Below are positions 48,431-59,390 of a DNA stretch of 64,000 bases, piece by piece. The stretch is from Silene conica (Eukaryota; Streptophyta; Magnoliopsida; Caryophyllales; Caryophyllaceae). Within the stretch, counting starts at the first letter, position 1, and each line of letters begins with the position of its first letter. The translations under genes were made by a program, and so were the position numbers. A model generated the notes under the pieces. That model was not told the DNA's origin, searched no databases, and saw nothing but the letters and a program-made list of their open reading frames with translations. The stretch spans positions 13,402,247-13,466,246 of the forward strand of contig CM055319.2 in the NCBI GenBank assembly GCA_029255685.2, written 5' to 3'.

Positions 48431-48445
48431 TTTCTTGTAGTGAAT

Positions 48446-49079
48446 TAACTTAGAGATTCCTAAGTGTTTAGCGGCTAAAATACCTTCTTTTAAGGCGAGT
48501 GCTTCTGCGACAATAATACTATTAGATCCGCACTTTTTTGCTCCTAACAACACGACTTCACCATTATGATCTCTTATACAATATCCTAAAGAAGCTTTAT
48601 TGTCATCTATTCTCGATCCGTCAAAATTTAGCTTTAAAAAACCATTTCTAGGTTTCTCCCACCAGATTTCATTCTTACTAGAACTGTTTCTAACAGACTT
48701 TACTTTCTCAGGATTGTTGAGATCTTTATGTCTAGTTTCGTTCCAGGCCTTAATGTTATTATTACATAACGTAATAAGTTTGTTTATATTGAAATTTACA
48801 TTATTAAAGATAATATCATTTCTACAAAACCATGCATTCCACCAAATAAAAATGATCTTAACGAAATCATTTTGCGGAATTAAGTCTTTTAGATAATTAA
48901 GCTTCATAAGAAAACTTTGGCTCACAATATTATCATAATTTGATAAAAAGTTATCGTAGCTAGTAATGTTCATTTCTTGGATAATGGACCTAATCAAAGG
49001 ACATTCGTAAAAGAAATGATCTTTATTTTCACTATGATAGTTACACAAAATGCAATGAGGTGGGACATTAATATGACTT
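48446..49079 (-). pseudogene. LINE zf-RVT end and RNase H, N-terminal part
   Basis: After the frameshift the frame reads HCILCNYHSENKDHFFYEC, a Cys/His pattern of the RVT zinc finger. An RNase H domain follows: LKLNFDGSRID, GYCIRDHNGEVV and VAEALALKEGI, with the first catalytic Asp in FDGS and the Glu in AEALAL. The frame stops at the CACTA end after ISKLI and resumes at 22,357. Confidence 0.85.
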
Positions 49080-51657
49080 TGAGAAGTCTATCTTTCGTTG
49101 GAAGGCCGTCAACACATGCTTTCCAAAGAAAAAGTTTCAATTTTGGTGGAATATTCAATTTCCAAACCCACTGAAAATTACATTTTTCATGAGCGTGATC
49201 GAACAAACCTTGCGCTAACCAAGTTGCTGTTTTTGTAGAGAAATTTCCATCCATGGACAACCCCCATATGAGGGTATCTGGAATATCATTATGTGGCAGT
49301 GGAATGTTAGTAATCTGATTCACAATATCGTTATTTAACAAATTGGCTAATTTACAAACATCCCATTGTTTGTCAGAGGTTATGAAATCTTTAACCAAAA
49401 GATTAAGATCGCGACTACTATCATCATCACTCGTAATGCTGGTAAGTGGGTGCGAGAAAACCCAATTATCAGACCAAAACTTAATATTGCTACCATTACC
49501 TACCTGCCATCTCAATCCTTTTCTAAAGAGAGTCCGAAGACTCATAAGCTTATGCCATTGCCAAGAAGAGACTGAGTTAGGCTTATGATCAAATAGTGAA
49601 CAATTTCTCAAGTATTTTTTATTTATCACTCTAACCCATATACTCTCCTTATCCATAAGTATTTTCCATAGAAGTTTCATTTGAAGGGCTTTATTAGCGG
49701 CTTCAGAAGATTTTATTCCCAATTCACCAAACGATTTCGGTAAGCAAACTTTATGCCAACCAATCAAATTAGGGGAGTGTTGTGAAGGATTCTTATTCCA
49801 AAGAAAGTCTCTGTTAATCTTATCTAATCTCTTATGGATTGAAGAGGGAAGAAGAAAGCTTTGCATTTGAAAAGTTCCCTTCGAAGCTAAATTAGCATTG
49901 ATCAGAACTAGTCTACCTGCTTGTGATAAAGAATTTGCTTTCCATTTCGATAACTGGGTGCAAGAAGATTGAATAATACTTTCGAAAGTATTTTTAGTTA
50001 CTCTGCTATCTATTATAGGACATCCTAAATAGTTACCCAAATGAGCTTCCTCATTCATACGGAGAATACCTCTAAAGGATTCTCGTTGAGGCCGCTCAAT
50101 ATTTCTAGTGCATTGGAAAGTGGATTTGTCAAAATTAACAAATTGTCCTGAAATTGTGCAAAATTTATCTAAAATAGACTTAATGGTTCTACAACTTTGA
50201 TTAGAGGCTTTAGCGAAAATGATCGTATCATCTGCAAAAGTGAGAAAAGGGATTTTCTCAGTCCCAGATCCAATTCTAATACCAATATCACTAGAATTAA
50301 GATCACTATTCTTTTGTAGAGATCTTGCTAAAATCTCGGCGCACATAATAAATATATACGGCGAGAGTGGGTCTCCCTGTCTAATACCTCGGGTGGGTCT
50401 AAAAACGTCTCCCAGTTTTCCATTCACTAACACTGAGAACGAGACAGTTTTTATACATTCCATAATCCAAGAAGTCCATTTGACATTAAAACCCATCTGC
50501 TTAAAGGTTTCCTCAATAAAGTTCCATTCTAGGCGATCGTATGCTTTCTCCATATCAAGTTTAATAGCAATCCAACCTCCTTTGCCTTTTTTACGTTTAA
50601 ACGAGTTAAAAATCTCGTGGGCAAGAAGAATATTATCTTGAATAAAGCGATTAGGTGTAAAGGCCCCTTGAAACGGGTGGATTATCTTATGCAAGACACT
50701 GCGAAGACGAGTAGCTAAGATTTTCGAAATAATTTTATAGATTGTTGAACAAAGACTAATAGGTCGAAAATGATTTGCTGTTTGAGGATTATCAATTTTA
50801 GGAATTAAAGCTATGAAAGTATGATTTATTTCTTTTAGTAATTTTCCTGAATGGAAAAAAGCTAAAACCGCTTTAGTTACCGAATTTCCTACAATATCCC
50901 AATACTTTTGAAAAAATTCTATTGGAAATCCATCGGGATCTGGAGCTTTATTTGCAGCTAAACTAAATACAGTTTGTTTAACATCTTCCACACTAATATT
51001 ACTTGTAAGAAATATGTTATCTTCGTCTGAAATTAATCCGCTAATCGACTTAAAATCTTCATTTTCATCAAAATGACAAAACTGATTTTTTGTAAACCTA
51101 AGTTCAAACTCGTCAGATAATTCTTGTTTAACAAGGTCTTGATCAGTAATACAAGCACCATTTCTATTTATGAATTGCTTAATCCCATTTCTACTTCGTT
51201 TAATAGTGGCATGATTTTGAAAATATTTGGTATTACTATCTCCAAAGTTAGCTTTACTTATACAAGTTTTTTGTTGCCAATAAATGCGTTTATAATCAAG
51301 CAAGGCATCACGTTTTTTCAGCCATTTCAACTGAGCGACTTCTAAAACCGTAATATGGGATGAACCAAGTTGGTTTTGTATATTCTCTAACTTTTTTTCA
51401 GCGATCGAAAGTTGTCTAAAAATATTTCCGAAAGTAAATTGATTCCATTTTTTAGCCTTTTGCTTTAAGAATTTGCACTTTTGAGAGAGGCAAAACATAT
51501 AAGACCCCTCAAATTGGTGTTGCCAACACTTTTTTACTAATTTACTAAAATCATCTCGAAGGGTCCACATAAGTTCGAAACGGAAAAGAGGGGCTTTCGA
51601 ACTAAATTGGTCATGAAACTTTACAGAGATATGACAATGGTCGGAACTAGTAAAAGC
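49079..51657 (-). pseudogene. LINE end of endonuclease, reverse transcriptase and zf-RVT region
   Basis: It begins with TSSDHCHI just inside the insertion joint. Reverse transcriptase landmarks follow: FIALIPKI, FRPISLCSTIYKI, GFTPNRF-like GAFTPNRFIQDN, KLDMEKAYDRLEW, GIRQGDPLSPYIF and the active-site FADDT. Then come the SLSQAGR segment and a WKLNIPPKLKLFLWKA region typical of the zinc-finger RVT-associated domain. The frame shifts near 49,078-49,082, where a CTCAAAG run appears to lack one A, and continues in another frame. Apart from this and the insertions the domain is intact. Confidence 0.88.
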
Positions 51658-52930
51658 TGAAGGAAAACCTTAGTCATACTAGTTAACTTAATAATGTAGT
51701 CTTACTAATTATTTTATATTTTAATTAATCTCATATTAATTTATACTCAAGATCTTATGCATGCAAAACTATAGCGGAAATAAAGAGAATCGTATTCTTA
51801 CACCCGGTCCGAAATATTGCTAGGACGATCCTCCACGGAGCAACCAAAATAGCTTGCCTCCTTTACGATGCACCCAAGACCTACCCTTAAACACCGAGAC
51901 ACGAAAACGAGCTAGGTGATGGAAACGGTTGCCTTAAAACCGTGTACTAATAACAATATTAGTACACTAGAGAATATTATCTAATAATATTTAAGAGGAT
52001 TTTGTGTATAATTTCTAACACTAGAAAATACAATATTAGGTTTATTTTTCTTGCACTAGAAAAGATGAACATGGGTTAGGTGATCAATAAGGTGAACAAA
52101 ATTCACTTCTTATAATGGTGGTGTGTCGTGTGTCGTGTGATAGTATGTAGTGTAAGACCAAATAGGTTGCTTGTCTTACTTATGCAACTAGGTTTGCATG
52201 CCTACTAATAGACATCAACCTATTCTAATCATTATGCTTTTTCCATGCACTAATTTAAACAAATTAGTCCTTATAACACACACCATCACACGCCACATTT
52301 TGTGTAAAATGGACTTTCATTTTACAAATTGTAATTTGTACAATTGTGTGATATGTGACATCCTATGTGACATGATACAATTGTATTAATTTAAAATATA
52401 TTTATCATATAAATATTATTTCTAAATTAATTAAATCATATATAACAAATTGTTTAGTAATTCATAATCACCATCTCAAAATATGGTTATTATAATAATC
52501 GTCAATACGATATACAACATTTGTTATAACCACGAACCCATCTAATTCTAATTTCGACATTTCATAAATATCGATTAATATTTGACAATTTACACATTTC
52601 AATTTCAAATATAAATCTTACTTTAAGATTCAACCTCTGATTTCTTGATATACGGTTTTAAGGAGATCAATCAATTCGTATCATATACAATTGATCAATA
52701 TATTATCTAAGGGGTCTGTCCTATAGGTGTGACCTAAAGGGATCAACTGACCACCACCGTCATACGACTGTAATGTCAAACTCTAGTCAGCCAATCATTA
52801 CCGATTAATGTTGGTCAGTTGACTATATCAAATATCGGATCGTCCCTTGCATATTCATTTCATAAGATTTATGACAATAATTTTTATCACTGTCGTGATC
52901 GCACAATTGTTGAGGACACATTTCCCAACA
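51658..52930 (-). repeat. 3' LTR of the gag-only Copia
   Basis: 1,273 bp, starts TGAAGGAAAACCTTAG and ends TTTCCCAACA. On the inner side ATCTCCCACTTGT is the complement of a PPT-like tract. About a dozen single-base differences from the other LTR are visible. Confidence 0.95.
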
Positions 52931-53652
52931 ATCTCCCACTTGTACTCGACAAGTGTGCGTCACCAATTCTCTTGTCCTATTACGTCATCTCCCACTCAAT
53001 GCAAGGTGTCTTCCAGGTCGTACTTGCATTTGATCATATCTTGAGCGGTTTTTCTCGATCTGGAGATTTAACTGCTTTGACCGGAATTATCTACCATAGA
53101 TACCTTCCGAGCATGGCCACGCATTTTTCAGCTAAACTTCTCCTCGAGTGGCCTTGAGATTTAAGACAACCCTGACAAGGGGTTGGACAATTCCTATCCT
53201 ACTGCTCCCTTCGACTAACACAGTCCATCATGACCCAAAATAAGCCCATTTGACCCCCTTTTACGGTTGATCGTAGAGCTAAAATCAAAGTCAATCTGAG
53301 GCTGCATAACCTTGGGCGAACAGTCTCAAGTCAAAGAATCGACTTATGTGAATAATATAGTAGCTCTCGCCACGACCAGGCTAATTATAAAATTTCCAGA
53401 ACTCTATAAGCGGTCACTAAATGCCCGACAGAGTGTTACACAGTCTGCCTATGTGATCGACTAGTCATCCCATATGACTCTATGACATTTGAACTTGCCA
53501 TCAATCGCCTCACATTCTAGTTGCTTCGAGACGTCACCTCATACAAGCGACTATGGGCTATACTAAGTTAATCCAGTTCACTTATGGGGTTCAAATTGTC
53601 TCTTACAACCCATTTGGATTTCACAAAGTATAAATTGTGAGTTAATAATAAT
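52931..53652 (-). other. 3' non-coding region of the gag-only Copia
   Basis: No coding content. It shares diverged words with the corresponding region of the complete Copia (40,291-41,078), such as GAGCATGGCCACGCATTT and CTCCTCGAGTGGCC. Confidence 0.7.
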
Positions 53653-53657
53653 AATAC

Positions 53658-53841
53658 TGTTATAGAATAAGAAATAAAGGAAATGTAAAGAAAGAATTAA
53701 AGGAGAAGATTTTATTGTTATCTTCATATTAATCTCAAGAGGGGTTTATATAATACATGACATGGGAGAAAAACCTAATTACATAAGTATTATAATGGGC
53801 CATAAAACCCAATGGACATCCACATTAGACATTTCATAACA
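53658..53841 (-). repeat. 3' LTR of the small LTR element
   Basis: 184 bp, starting TGTTATAGAATAAGAAAT. It differs from the 5' LTR at GGAAATG/GGAGATG and AAACCCAA/AAACTCAA. Confidence 0.9.
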
Positions 53842-53875
53842 CTCCCCCTTGGATGTACATTACTGAAGAATATGC

Positions 53876-54035
53876 CTCGTTAAAAACCTTCCTAGAAAAA
53901 CCCGTTGGGAAAAACACTAGTGAAGGAAAAGAGTACAATAATCTTCAAATATGCATAATTAGCTGCCTCGTTAAAACATTTCCATGGAAAACCCGGTGGG
54001 ACAAAACCATAGGATAAGGAAAAAGAGTACAGCGT
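53876..54035. repeat. two diverged direct repeats with CGTTAAAA-AACCC-GTGGG words
   Basis: GCCTCGTTAAAAACC... and GCCTCGTTAAAACAT..., both continuing with GAAAA(A)CCCG, TGGGA and AAAGAGTAC, are repeated about 90 bp apart next to the PPT end. Function unknown. Confidence 0.7.
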
Positions 54036-55239
54036 TTGCACACTCCCCCTGGTGGTTACACCCTTGAATTAATGTCAATGCAGCTCATGATGTAGCACAG
54101 TTTCTCAATCTTGGAAAGAAAATTATCTTCGTAATGGATCAACTTTATAGGTGCCTTCGATTAATAGGAGTCGTTGATTGCTTCAAATTTCAAAATACAA
54201 AGATAGTAATTCATAATGATTTTCGCATCTTCACTTCAAATAATCTTGTCACTTTTATATAACTGCACCTTTTTCTTTGAATGGTCATAACATCAATAAT
54301 AATGTGCATGCATATGATATGTGACTAAGTTCTAAAATATAATATGAGGTAATGCAATGATGTTATAAGAAAACAATATGAAAAAATGCTAAACTTAGTC
54401 TATTTATGCACATGATGACTCGATAATGAATACTGTACAGTTTATTTTCAATATCTGTGACTTGGTTGAGCTCATAACCAGAAATATGTCGACGATCAAA
54501 ATGGACTTATAAAGTCCTAATTCAATTGACAATTGAATATTGCGCAAATGTGTATCCGTTTTGTATGGATATACTTTTATGATCATATACTAGAATTTCT
54601 AAAATCGGTATCTTTCAAATATTACACTGTAGGTGTAATTTAATTTGATAAAACTTCTTTTGTTTTACCAACTTTTCACTTACTTTCTCCCCCTAAGGTG
54701 GTAAAAACTATATTTAAGATAGATTGCAATCATTTCCATAACCACCTTACGATGTGATTTCTTACATCTTATACTAATGAGATTCATTAGTGGGAGTTAT
54801 CAAAAGATTTTATAAGATATTTGGGGAGTATGTAGTGCATAATTAAATTGACTATGAGTTAGCTCAATAAAAAGCCCAAGTAAGAAGATCAATTAGTTCA
54901 CATAATAATAATCAAACTGTGAATAGCACAAAATGCTCATATTTGTGTTACTTCATTGTTTAGATCTTCTAATATCAAGCACTAGTTGAACATAAAAGTT
55001 CAATCATATAAGAATTTGGCTATGTCTCGATATATGTGCAATTGAGCACTTAAATGCCAAACGTGTTGGATGTTAAAATAATGATTAATTATCTAATATC
55101 ATATGTGTTGAATATAATTTATATTCATCTGGTTAAAGAAATGATGAGGTATAAGATACATTTAATGCCGCATGTAAATTGGCGAAAATGATGAGTAAGG
55201 ATTAGTCCGCAACTAAACTAGTCTCTCTTTCAAATGTAG

Positions 55240-56300
55240 AAGACTAACTCAGTTGAATTGAGAAGAGTTGGACTCTCACTGAATTGATAAAAGATCGCCT
55301 CAAATTAAATTGAGGAGACGAATTTAGTTGATAACAAGAGATTGTTCATAAAAGATCGTCTTAAATTATAATGACGATTGTCTCACATTAAAAGATGAGA
55401 GACTTTCTCATATTAAATAAATTAGAGGTCGTCCCATATTAAATATAAAAGAATCGCCTTATATTGAACCGACTGAAGATTATGTCAGATAAGAGACGGA
55501 TTAAATTGATTAGGATTGTGCTCCTTTTGAAATGATAGAAGAATGTTTTATATTATATATTGATAGAAGATCGTCGTAAATTAGAATGACGATCATTTCA
55601 TGTAAATGATATGAGACCGTGTTTCATATTATATTGATAAGAAAAATCATCTTAAATTAAAATGGCAGTCATTTCATGTAAATAGATATGAGACCGTCTC
55701 AAATGAATTAATTAGATATGAGTTCATCTCAATTAAATAAATATGAAATCATCTCAATTTAATTGGAGTTCGTCTCAATGAAATAAATATAAAATTATCC
55801 ATGTACCACATTATATAAAATCATTATTATTCCGATAATCTTTACCACCATATCTTACCTTCTTTACCAACCTTGTTATTTGGGATTAAATAGCTAAATT
55901 TGATTTCTTAACATATATTAACAAATATAAAACTTAAATAAATAATAAAAATGATAGTTACAAAATCTCATATTGGAAATGGAACAATCTCACATGATAT
56001 CGATAGGAGATCGTCTCAAATTATATTTATAGGAGATCGTCTCACATTATATTGATAGATGGGAAATTGTTTCACATTAAATTGATGGAAGATCGTCTTA
56101 AATTATAATGACGAGTTTGTCTCATGCTAAACAGATATGAGATCGTCTAAAATTAATTAGATAAGAGTTCGTCTCAATTCAATAGATATGAGTTCGTCTG
56201 ATCAATTAGATAAATATGAGTCCGTCTCAATTAAATATATAGGAGACTATCTCGAATTTAATAGATAGAAAAAAAGTTTCACATTAAAAAGTATAAAGAT
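55240..56300. repeat. degenerate GATCGTCTCA minisatellite inside the small LTR element
   Basis: Variants of AGATCGTCTCAAATTA, GAGTTCGTCTCAATT and GACGATC recur every 20-40 bp for about 1 kb, alternating with AATTGATAGA-like spacers. Copies are diverged and not strictly periodic. Confidence 0.8.
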
Positions 56301-56659
56301 TGTCTGAAATAATAATCATAATAATAATAATAATAATAACATGAGAGAATATCTCACATTAAGTTAATAGGAGAACAATCATGCATTAAAATTCTTTGGA
56401 ATTATTGCATTTACATGTTATATGTCAATAAACGTTAAATCAAAAGAAAAACCAAGAATGATGATGTTAATGGAGACAAGAAGATTAAGTATGACGATGA
56501 TTTGCTTTATGGTCATTGAAAATCGGAGGATTATGTGTATAACAAACCTTTAACATTCAAGTTTCAAAAACATACCTGTAGATTAATCTTTGGTTTTATC
56601 CACTCAATTAATTAGAGATAAATTTACCGGCTCAATTGATTAGAGTCGTGCTGATAACG

Positions 56660-56843
56660 TGTTATAGAATAAGAAATAAAGGAGATGTAAAGAAAGAATT
56701 AAAGGAGAAGATTTTATTGTTATCTTCATATTAATCTCAAGAGGGGTTTATATAATACATGACATGGGAGAAAAACCTAATTACATAAGTATTATAATGG
56801 GCCATAAAACTCAATGGACATCCACATTAGACATTTCATAACA
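56660..56843 (-). repeat. 5' LTR of the small LTR element
   Basis: 184 bp, with the AATAC duplication on its outer side and the primer-site-like sequence on its inner side. Confidence 0.9.
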
Positions 56844-56848
56844 AATAC

Positions 56849-58463
56849 TAATAACTCAAACGATACGAGTGATTGTTAAGTGCAAACAATCAATACGATA
56901 TTGTTGCTCCACATAAACAATCTTTGATGATCATACATCAATTTTTATTAATGGTTTGATATGTGAATATACCATGTGTTCACATCCTTTAACCTACAAA
57001 TTTCGGTTTCCTCATGACTCATATTATCTCGCATAATATGATCTTATTCAAGTACATTTCAAGTCTTTATACTCGACTCGAGTCTCCTTACTTTAGGGAA
57101 GCTCCCACTGTTTTCTTAAAACTTATGACATGTCATCCATATGAACATAGTCATACTGTACTCGAATTTATATTGTAGTTTATCTAAATTCGATCTACTA
57201 GTTCTCCTCGAGAAACTTATATCGAAATAGGGCTTTATTTCAACTTATGGCATTTTGATCAAGGTTATATGAATTAACATTTTCATATCTCGGATTCAAA
57301 TCCAAACCTCGTTAACTGATCGGTGACGTTTCATTATCATATAATAAACTCACTTATGATTTATGTTCTTAACATACATTCATTTAGAATTGAAAACCTC
57401 ATATTCTTTTACTTTTAAAGAATCACCATCTATCTTATAGTTTAATAACTCCCACTGGCTTCATGGTAATTTGGTAACAACTTCAAACATTTTCTCAACT
57501 CATAATGAACATTTCATTTTGATTTACTTCAAACATTTTCTCAACTTGCTATGAACATTTCATTTTCATTTTCCTTCCCACGGAAAGAATCTTCTATTTT
57601 CACGAGAACGGGAGATGATTTCTCCTCTATTATCTTTATAAAACAGAAACATTAACATCATGGAAACGATTTCCTTCTGTTAACACTCGCGGTTCCCTTT
57701 GTTCTCTCTGGAAACTTGTGACAACATATGGAACATTTTCTTTTTGTGTCCTCGCGTAGTTTCTTCTGTGTTCTCTTGTAGTTTCTTCTATCCAATCTTT
57801 TAGAGTTCTTCTTAAAGACTCCTTATAGGACTCTTCTCTAAGATCCTATGTTTATTTCATTGGTTTGCGGGCGTAGAATTTCTCCCACTCTATCCTTTAA
57901 AATAACCATTATTTAAGAAGGATAGCATTTTCGCCCGTTAACAATGTTTTGGATAAAGAATTAATTTGAGTATTGAGATATTAACATATTCCTTCATTTA
58001 AGGTGAAAATCTTATAATGAACTGATGTTCTTATGTTTGAATTTGAAGTATTTCACGGGATGCAATTCTCGTTTTTAAGTAAGTCGAATTACTTTTATAA
58101 CGATCCTATCATATTGCTCATGTTATAAAAGCATTTTAAAACCAACATCTTTGATTAAGAACAAAAGGATGACTTGGGTTGAAAACCAAGTCACCAATAT
58201 TACAACCATTGTTTCAACAAGATTCTTGTCGTACAAGAAATACAAAGTTCTTAAATTAAAATGCAAAAGGAAAGATGACATCAAAATGAAAATTAGAGTC
58301 ATGCTCTTTTATGTCTTCAATCTTGGATGTTACCATAGCCATCCATGGAAGGAACTTCAAGCGTCCTTCGCTTTCTCCTTGCCTTTGTCTTTGGTAGGAG
58401 CCCCTTTAAAACAATTTATAAACGGGTAAGAATCAATAACTTGTATCACTATACAAAAATTGA
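56849..58463 (-). other. non-coding interior of the gag-only Copia where pol would be expected
   Basis: AT-rich, with no RT, integrase or protease pattern in any frame. In a complete relative the pol gene lies on this side of gag. Short frames are random. Confidence 0.75.
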
Positions 58464-59390
58464 TTAAGTAACATGAATTAGACGAGAATTAATACCTACT
58501 GCAAGAACCTTTCCGGCTTTGAGGTCATTGAGATACTTCGGGCAATTGCGCTTCCAATGCCCCATCCTAGTGCAATAATGGCACTTGTCTTCAACCTTTG
58601 ATGATGACGAAGAAGAAGCACCTTTCGTAAAAGTCTTCTCTTTAGGAGATGTGGGTTTGAAAGCTTTGACATTTTTACCCTTGTTAGCCTTGCGCTTAAA
58701 CTTCCCCTTACTTTTCGTCTCGATATTTAGAACATCCTTTGTGGAACTCTCATTAAGTCCCATATCCCTCTCCGCTTGGACTAACATCTTATGTAACTCG
58801 TCCAAGGAGGTTATTTGATTTCGCATGTTATAGTTTACCCGAAACTGAACATACGATTTCACCTTGTTGAGGGAGTGAAGAATTTTGTCAATAATAAGCG
58901 AGTCGGGAACATTCACCCCTTGCAACTTCAAGGTTTCGGCTAGCTCAACCATTTTGAGCACATGAGGACTAACCCTTTGACCTTCCTTTAAGGTCAAATC
59001 AAAGAATGCGGAGGCCGCCTCATATTGGAATACCCTAGGAGCTTGCGAAAACATGGTCGCAATCTTAGTGTAAATCTCATTAGCCGTGGCTAGCTTAATC
59101 ATTCTTCTTTGGAGATCCGGCTCCATCGAAAATATAAGCACGTTCTTCAAAGCATGCGACTCCTTCATGTAGGTCTCATAGGCCTCACGAGTCGCTTCCG
59201 AAGAACGAGCACCGGGAGTGGGAGGAGCGGCATTGGTAAGATAACGAGTCTTATCGTCGGCTTCCGCGGCCAACACCAATTGGGCGTCCCAATCTTTAAA
59301 ATTGGCGCCATGCTTCTCAAGCTTGCAACGATCCATAAAAGACCGAAGCCATGAAACGTGGTGTGGGAGTGGTGAAGCGTTATTTGCCAT
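58464..59390 (-). CDS. Copia-type Gag protein, 308 aa, stand-alone
   Basis: A structural capsid/nucleocapsid protein for virus-like particles of an LTR retrotransposon. The frame is intact from MANNASPLPH to a stop shortly after the nucleocapsid part. Residues 13-230 match the copia gag fold by pattern: WLRSFMD, NFKDWDAQL, LKNVLIFSMEPDLQRR, EIYTKIATMFSQAPR and LHKMLVQAERDM. The complete Copia nearby has parallel words at the same places (SNFSDWEAAL, IKNVLIYAMESNLQRR, IFTTLTNEFSKAPR, LHSLLVQTEKDL). A Lys-rich linker leads to a zinc knuckle CHYCTRMGHWKRNC at 270-283. Unlike its relative it does not continue into protease. Its stop is natural-looking, so it may be kept as a gag-only gene. Confidence 0.9.
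   Translation of the reverse strand: MANNASPLPHHVSWLRSFMDRCKLEKHGANFKDWDAQLVLAAEADDKTRYLTNAAPPTPGARSSEATREAYETYMKESHALKNVLIFSMEPDLQRRMIKLATANEIYTKIATMFSQAPRVFQYEAASAFFDLTLKEGQRVSPHVLKMVELAETLKLQGVNVPDSLIIDKILHSLNKVKSYVQFRVNYNMRNQITSLDELHKMLVQAERDMGLNESSTKDVLNIETKSKGKFKRKANKGKNVKAFKPTSPKEKTFTKGASSSSSSKVEDKCHYCTRMGHWKRNCPKYLNDLKAGKVLAVGINSRLIHVT

Larger units (their letters stand above)
22358..48442 (-). mobile_element. CACTA (En/Spm-type) element, about 3.4 kb without its own insertions
   Basis: The ends are CACTACAACGAAAATTGAAT at 22,358 and, read from 48,442 on the - strand, CACTACAAGAAAAACTTGAT. Both continue with CGGGCGACA. AAT flanks both sides (22355-22357 and 48443-48445), the 3-bp duplication typical of CACTA elements. 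Total span is 26,085 bp. Removing the Gypsy-like element, the Copia element and one copy of each duplication leaves about 3,393 bp. Its genes read on the - strand: a TnpD start near 38,794 and a complete TNP1-like gene at 24549-22964. Confidence 0.93.
53658..56843 (-). mobile_element. small coding-free LTR retrotransposon (3.2 kb) nested in the gag-only Copia
   Basis: Two 184-bp LTRs (53658-53841 and 56660-56843), TGTTATAGAATAAG to TTTCATAACA, are flanked by AATAC (53653-53657 and 56844-56848). I see two differences between the LTRs. On the - strand CGTTATCAGCACGACTC follows the 5' LTR as a primer-site-like sequence that is not iMet. CTCCCCCTTGG at the other end is the complement of a PPT. 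The interior has no coding capacity. Confidence 0.92.

Noticed and set aside
48395-48445. Extension of the LINE RNase H frame past 48,446
   Set aside because: The last residues of that frame (HYKKNLIGRH onwards) are CACTA terminal sequence; the true continuation is at 22,357.
52198-52389. 63-aa + strand frame repeated identically at 62,400
   Set aside because: It lies in both LTRs of the gag-only Copia and on the strand opposite to its transcription; the repetition is due to the LTRs.
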